A stretch of 14,889 nt of DNA from JAUWOY01 sp034431315 (lineage in GTDB: Bacteria; Chloroflexota; Anaerolineae; VGOG01), in assembly GCA_034431315.1 (NCBI GenBank), contig DAOUDK010000042.1, positions 1-14,889 of the forward strand, written 5' to 3'. Of this stretch, positions 12,188-14,889 are shown piece after piece (the stretch's first letter is position 1; the number at the start of each line of letters is the position of its first letter). Under the pieces are notes generated by a model that was not told where the DNA came from, did no database searches, and saw nothing but the letters and a program-made list of their open reading frames with translations. The position numbers and the translations under genes were made by a program.

Positions 12188-13265
12188 CTACTCGCCCGCC
12201 AAGCTCAAGGGAAAGGTATGCACGTTGTCGTACTTCTGGCCCATGGTCACATTGACATCGCCGGTGCTCATCCCGTAAACGACCGACCATTGAGTGCTCC
12301 CCTGGGCCACTTCGGCCAGGAGGTACATGGCGTCCTGCGCGGTAAGCTGACCCTCAGCTTCTGTGAGTCGGTGGCTGATCTTATCGTACCGCCAGCATTC
12401 CCCCTCCGCGGATTCGCCAGCCGAGGCGCGCAGGAAATTGGTCGCCAGATGCCAGGGCGTCTCGTTGGGGATGACCACCATCTCACCCTGATAAAACTCT
12501 ACCAGCACTGACCGCCCCGACGAGTCAGCGATCAGGTAATGGATGGGAGGACCCCCCTCAAAGTCAACGTTATAGCTTTGCATGATGGCAACGGCTTCGT
12601 CCACGTTGCTGGCGCGATCGAGCATCTTGCGGATCACCATCAACGAGCCGATGGTCTCTTTGTTGGGGTCGGGAGGCATGTGCCCTGGCGGCACGGCGGC
12701 CATGCCAACAGCCAGGCCGCGCTCGTTCAGGCCGTCGAAGGGCCAGAACGGGGTGTCCAAAAGCGCTCGGCGCTCGCTGAGAGGCAAGTCGGTCACTGTG
12801 CTCGCCTTTGTTCCCTCGAACCCGAAGTAGGCAATATCCACCATTGAGACCGAAGCGTGCCCGTCCGGCGGGTCGGTGAACAGGAGCACGGCCGGGCTGT
12901 ACTCCCAGTCGAAGTTGCGGCCATAGAGCTTGTGGTCCGCATCGCCCAGAGCGGCGAAGAGCGAACAGGCCCATGCAGGCAGCGACGCCGTCTCAGCGGA
13001 GGACGCCCGCTGCTCGTATGCGCCGTAGTAGCGCATGGTGTAGAGTGGGTAGTCGTCCACCTGCTCCAGGCTGCTGAGCGTCGCCACCTCTTCATCCGAC
13101 AGGCCCATTGGCGAGGCTCTCAGTTGTGGGCACGGCCGTTGGGGCTGAGGTTGGTGGGACGGGCGTAGGTGCGACCGCAGGGGCACTGCACCCAACCAAA
13201 AGCCCCAGGATCAATGCTATGTTGATGATCTTTGGCAGAAATTTCGGGATGCTCATCTTCTTCAT
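12188..13265 (-). CDS. lipoprotein linear amide C-N hydrolase (choloylglycine hydrolase-like), one-base frameshift
   Basis: The catalytic frame (12188 to about 13103) encodes an N-terminal-nucleophile amidase. It shows the nucleophile in PAWACSLFAALG, then YGRNFDWEYS with the Arg and Asp expected in the pocket, DGLNERGLAVGMAAVP and WHLATNFLRA with the Asn of the oxyanion region. Upstream in another frame, from ATG at 13265, is a lipoprotein signal peptide: MKKMSIPKFLPKIINIALIL, lipobox LVGC (Cys26) and a Pro/Thr linker, ending at TGA 13092-13094. Removing one G from the coding-strand GGG at 13104-13106 joins the frames as TESLANGLSDEEVATL and gives 358 aa. So this is a membrane-anchored secreted enzyme, either inactivated by an indel or carrying a sequencing error. 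Family substrates include bile salts, penicillin V and acyl-homoserine lactones; the real one is unknown. No clear ribosome binding site precedes 13265. Confidence 0.85.
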
Positions 13266-13293
13266 CTGCGAACAATAAGTGCGTTGCGCCTGG

Positions 13294-13980
13294 TTATCTC
13301 AGGTCGGGCTGGAAAGCCAGGTATTTCTCCGTAGCTGCGTTCAGATCAGAGTAAACGCCCCTGTAGGCCGGGGGGAGCAGCGCTGCCATCTGATACATGA
13401 TCTCGTCGAGGATCTGTCGGCGCACTTGCCTGGTCACTCTGTCCCCACCGGCATCAATGTAGAAGGGCTTGCCGACGACGATGTGGAAATCGGTGCGTCG
13501 CAATCGGCGCAGGTTGTCACGGTAGTGCTCGGAGCCGTAGTAGACAACGGGCAACAGGGGCGCGCCGCTGCGTAGCGCCAAGAGCACGACACCTGGATGA
13601 GCCTTCTGCAAACGTCCATGCCCGCTGCGGGTTCCCTCAGGGGCAACAGCAAAAATGTGGCCCGCTTTCAGCATCTCCAACGCCTGGCGCAGGGCGGCGA
13701 TATCGGCTTCACCTCTGCGCAAGGGAATGGCCCCACACACGTTCAATAGCCATCGTGTCCAAAGCTTTTCCCACCGATAGGCTGCGGCGAAACCCGTCAG
13801 CGGGCGCGGCTGCAGTCGGGTATACAGGATGGGCATTTCAAGAATGTTGACGTGGTTGGCGACGAGGATCAGCGGCCCTTGATTAGGTACCCGCGCCAAT
13901 TGCGCGTCGTCTATGCGGCAAAGGAGGCCGGTCAGACCCTTGAGAGTCGCGACCACGACACGATGAGTGAGCACTGACAT
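13294..13980 (-). CDS. 1-acyl-sn-glycerol-3-phosphate acyltransferase-like (PlsC family)
   Basis: The start is ATG at 13980 (228 aa), with GGGAG 5 nt upstream. The enzyme family transfers an acyl chain to lysophosphatidate at the membrane. Motif I is NHVNILEMP, an HX4E variant of the usual HX4D (His43, Glu48). Motif II region is GAIPLRRGEAD, motif III is APEGTRSGHGR (EGTR at 115-118), and motif IV is PLLPVVYYGSE. The N-terminal segment VVVATLKGLTGLL may lie on the membrane. It starts 27 nt after the HAD gene and ends 28 nt before the lipoprotein hydrolase, so the three may form one transcript. The symbol plsC is plausible, but the family also includes acyltransferases for other lysolipids, so I leave it blank. 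Confidence 0.88.
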   Translation of the reverse strand: MSVLTHRVVVATLKGLTGLLCRIDDAQLARVPNQGPLILVANHVNILEMPILYTRLQPRPLTGFAAAYRWEKLWTRWLLNVCGAIPLRRGEADIAALRQALEMLKAGHIFAVAPEGTRSGHGRLQKAHPGVVLLALRSGAPLLPVVYYGSEHYRDNLRRLRRTDFHIVVGKPFYIDAGGDRVTRQVRRQILDEIMYQMAALLPPAYRGVYSDLNAATEKYLAFQPDLR

Positions 13981-14007
13981 TTGAGCTCCCAGACACACCA
14001 GTTCCAA

Positions 14008-14712
14008 CTAACCACAGCCTAGCCGTTCAATCAACTGGGGTAATTGGCCCAGGTGTTCTAATTCATAATATCCGTCATGCTCGACACGTTGACTATCTAC
14101 AGTCTCATGGGCCCAGGTGGTATGATATGGGATGTACACCGCATACCCACCAACGGCAAGCACAGGCAAGACGTCTGATTTCAACGAATTGCCCACCATG
14201 AGGAATCGCTGCGGCTCAATCCCATACTTGGCCAGCAGCGCCGCGTAAGTACTCTGGGTCTTCTGGCTGACAACTTCAACGTGTCGAAAGTAGTCGCCGA
14301 TGCCTGACCGCGAGAGTTTGGACTGCTGATCGAGGAGGTCGCCTTTGGTGATAATCATCAGCTCGTGTGATCTGGCTAATCCGCAAACAGTTTCCTCCGC
14401 GTGCTCAAGCAGTTGCACCTGGGAAGTCAGCATTTCTTTCGCAAAGCCAACGATCTGCAGAACCTCGGCTCCCTGTATCCTCCCTTTTGTCAACTCGACT
14501 GCGGTTTCAATCATGGAAAGGGTGAAACTCTTGATGCCATATCCGTAGTGTTTGAGATTGCTCATCTCTTTATCATAAAGCCACTGATCAACCGTCTCCC
14601 CATCGGCATAACTCGACAGCAATTCCTTGAGCTTGTCCTGAGCTTCTGTATACAAGGGCTCGTTATGCCACAAGGTATCGTCGGCATCAAAGGCGATCAG
14701 ATCAAACTTCAA
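14008..14712 (-). CDS. HAD superfamily hydrolase (phosphatase-like)
   Basis: I start at TTG 14712 (234 aa), just before the first strand KFDLIAFDADDTLW and with AGAGGTGG about 7 nt upstream; the frame is open to 14865 but that part is low-quality sequence with a hairpin. Motif I is FDADDTLW (nucleophile Asp9, acid Asp11), motif II is MIITKGD (Thr122), motif III Lys is in SQKTQS (Lys151), and motif IV is MVGNSLKSD (Asp180). The cap between residues 15 and 110 is helical, as in the C1-capped HAD-IA group that includes 5'-nucleotidase and phosphoglycolate phosphatase relatives. A soluble small-molecule phosphatase is likely; the substrate is unknown. It is the first visible gene of the minus-strand group with the PlsC-like acyltransferase. 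Confidence 0.88.
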   Translation of the reverse strand: MKFDLIAFDADDTLWHNEPLYTEAQDKLKELLSSYADGETVDQWLYDKEMSNLKHYGYGIKSFTLSMIETAVELTKGRIQGAEVLQIVGFAKEMLTSQVQLLEHAEETVCGLARSHELMIITKGDLLDQQSKLSRSGIGDYFRHVEVVSQKTQSTYAALLAKYGIEPQRFLMVGNSLKSDVLPVLAVGGYAVYIPYHTTWAHETVDSQRVEHDGYYELEHLGQLPQLIERLGCG

Positions 14713-14734
14713 AGTTGGCCACCTCTTCCGCGTG

Positions 14735-14756
14735 GCCTGGGGCTGAACCCCCAGGC
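14735..14756. repeat. REP-like hairpin upstream of the HAD gene
   Basis: GCCTGGGG (14735-14742) and CCCCAGGC (14749-14756) are perfect arms around CTGAAC. It lies 8 nt or so before the proposed ribosome binding site of the HAD gene, within the 5' leader on the minus strand. Hairpins of this kind are common dispersed repeats; an influence on translation is possible but unproven. Confidence 0.6.
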
Positions 14757-14889
14757 TGAAAGGACGAAGGGCGCTAGCAGTCTGTCGGAGAAATAGGTGT
14801 AAATGCAGGCAAAGCTGCCAATAGAAGAGAGAATTGTCAATCTGGCAAGGTTTTCGAGTTCTCATCTCGTGCTGATGCCGAAAAAGTGG

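Noticed and set aside
13110..13195. N-terminal extension of the amide hydrolase in its own frame from TTG at 13195
   Set aside because: The residues are Pro/Arg/His-rich and look like the wrong frame; the lipoprotein signal peptide in the neighbouring frame is far more convincing.
14812..14840. Possible HAD-gene promoter starting with TTGACA on the minus strand
   Set aside because: No acceptable -10 hexamer at 16-18 nt (CAGCTT at 17 nt).
1..14889. CRISPR array
   Set aside because: No repeat-spacer pattern was seen; the only tandem arrays are the 14-bp and 7-bp repeats near 7776-7875.

Overview
The window looks like a piece of a Chloroflexota genome, probably Anaerolineae-like. This is inferred from gene content and repeat style, not from a marker phylogeny. 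The genes include glutaminyl-tRNA synthetase, a DUF5674 pair, a HigBA module and a heterodimeric ABC exporter. Intergenic stretches carry REP-like hairpins and short tandem repeats. Base composition is uneven: the first 2 kb are moderately AT-rich and look accessory, while the ABC operon and glnS are GC-rich and look resident.

Layout. (1) 57-2047, minus strand: a probable accessory operon with a 423-residue protein carrying a C-terminal nucleoside-deoxyribosyltransferase/TIR-like Rossmann domain, a possible 47-residue ORF and a 130-residue protein of unknown function. A promoter lies just upstream, and its -35 box sits inside the edge of a duplication. (2) 2038-4637: a scarred region. The leader, promoter and first ~174 codons of an ABC exporter gene occur twice as direct copies 1932 bp apart. 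The first copy is a truncated pseudogene. Between the copies is a minus-strand insert with a frameshifted Fic-like fragment, a 29-codon ORF and a DUF3800 gene. (3) 4067-7840, plus strand: intact promoter, two overlapping ABC exporter half-transporter genes and a terminator. Motifs predict a heterodimer with one degenerate and one catalytic ATP site. (4) 7841-10331, minus: DUF5674 gene, a 117-residue partner overlapping it by 4 nt, then glnS. (5) 10432-12138, minus: a PD-(D/E)XK nuclease-like gene with a clear promoter, and a higBA toxin-antitoxin module whose toxin mRNA is predicted to be leaderless. Two related 57-nt repeats, possibly group II intron debris, lie in this region. (6) 12188-14712, minus: a HAD hydrolase, a PlsC-type acyltransferase, and a linear amide C-N hydrolase whose lipoprotein signal peptide is in another frame because of an apparent one-base indel.

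No tRNA, rRNA or CRISPR array was seen. The likeliest candidates for something not yet described are the minus-strand operon at 57-1908 and the small cassettes DUF5674/117-residue, PD-(D/E)XK and Fic-fragment/29-codon/DUF3800.
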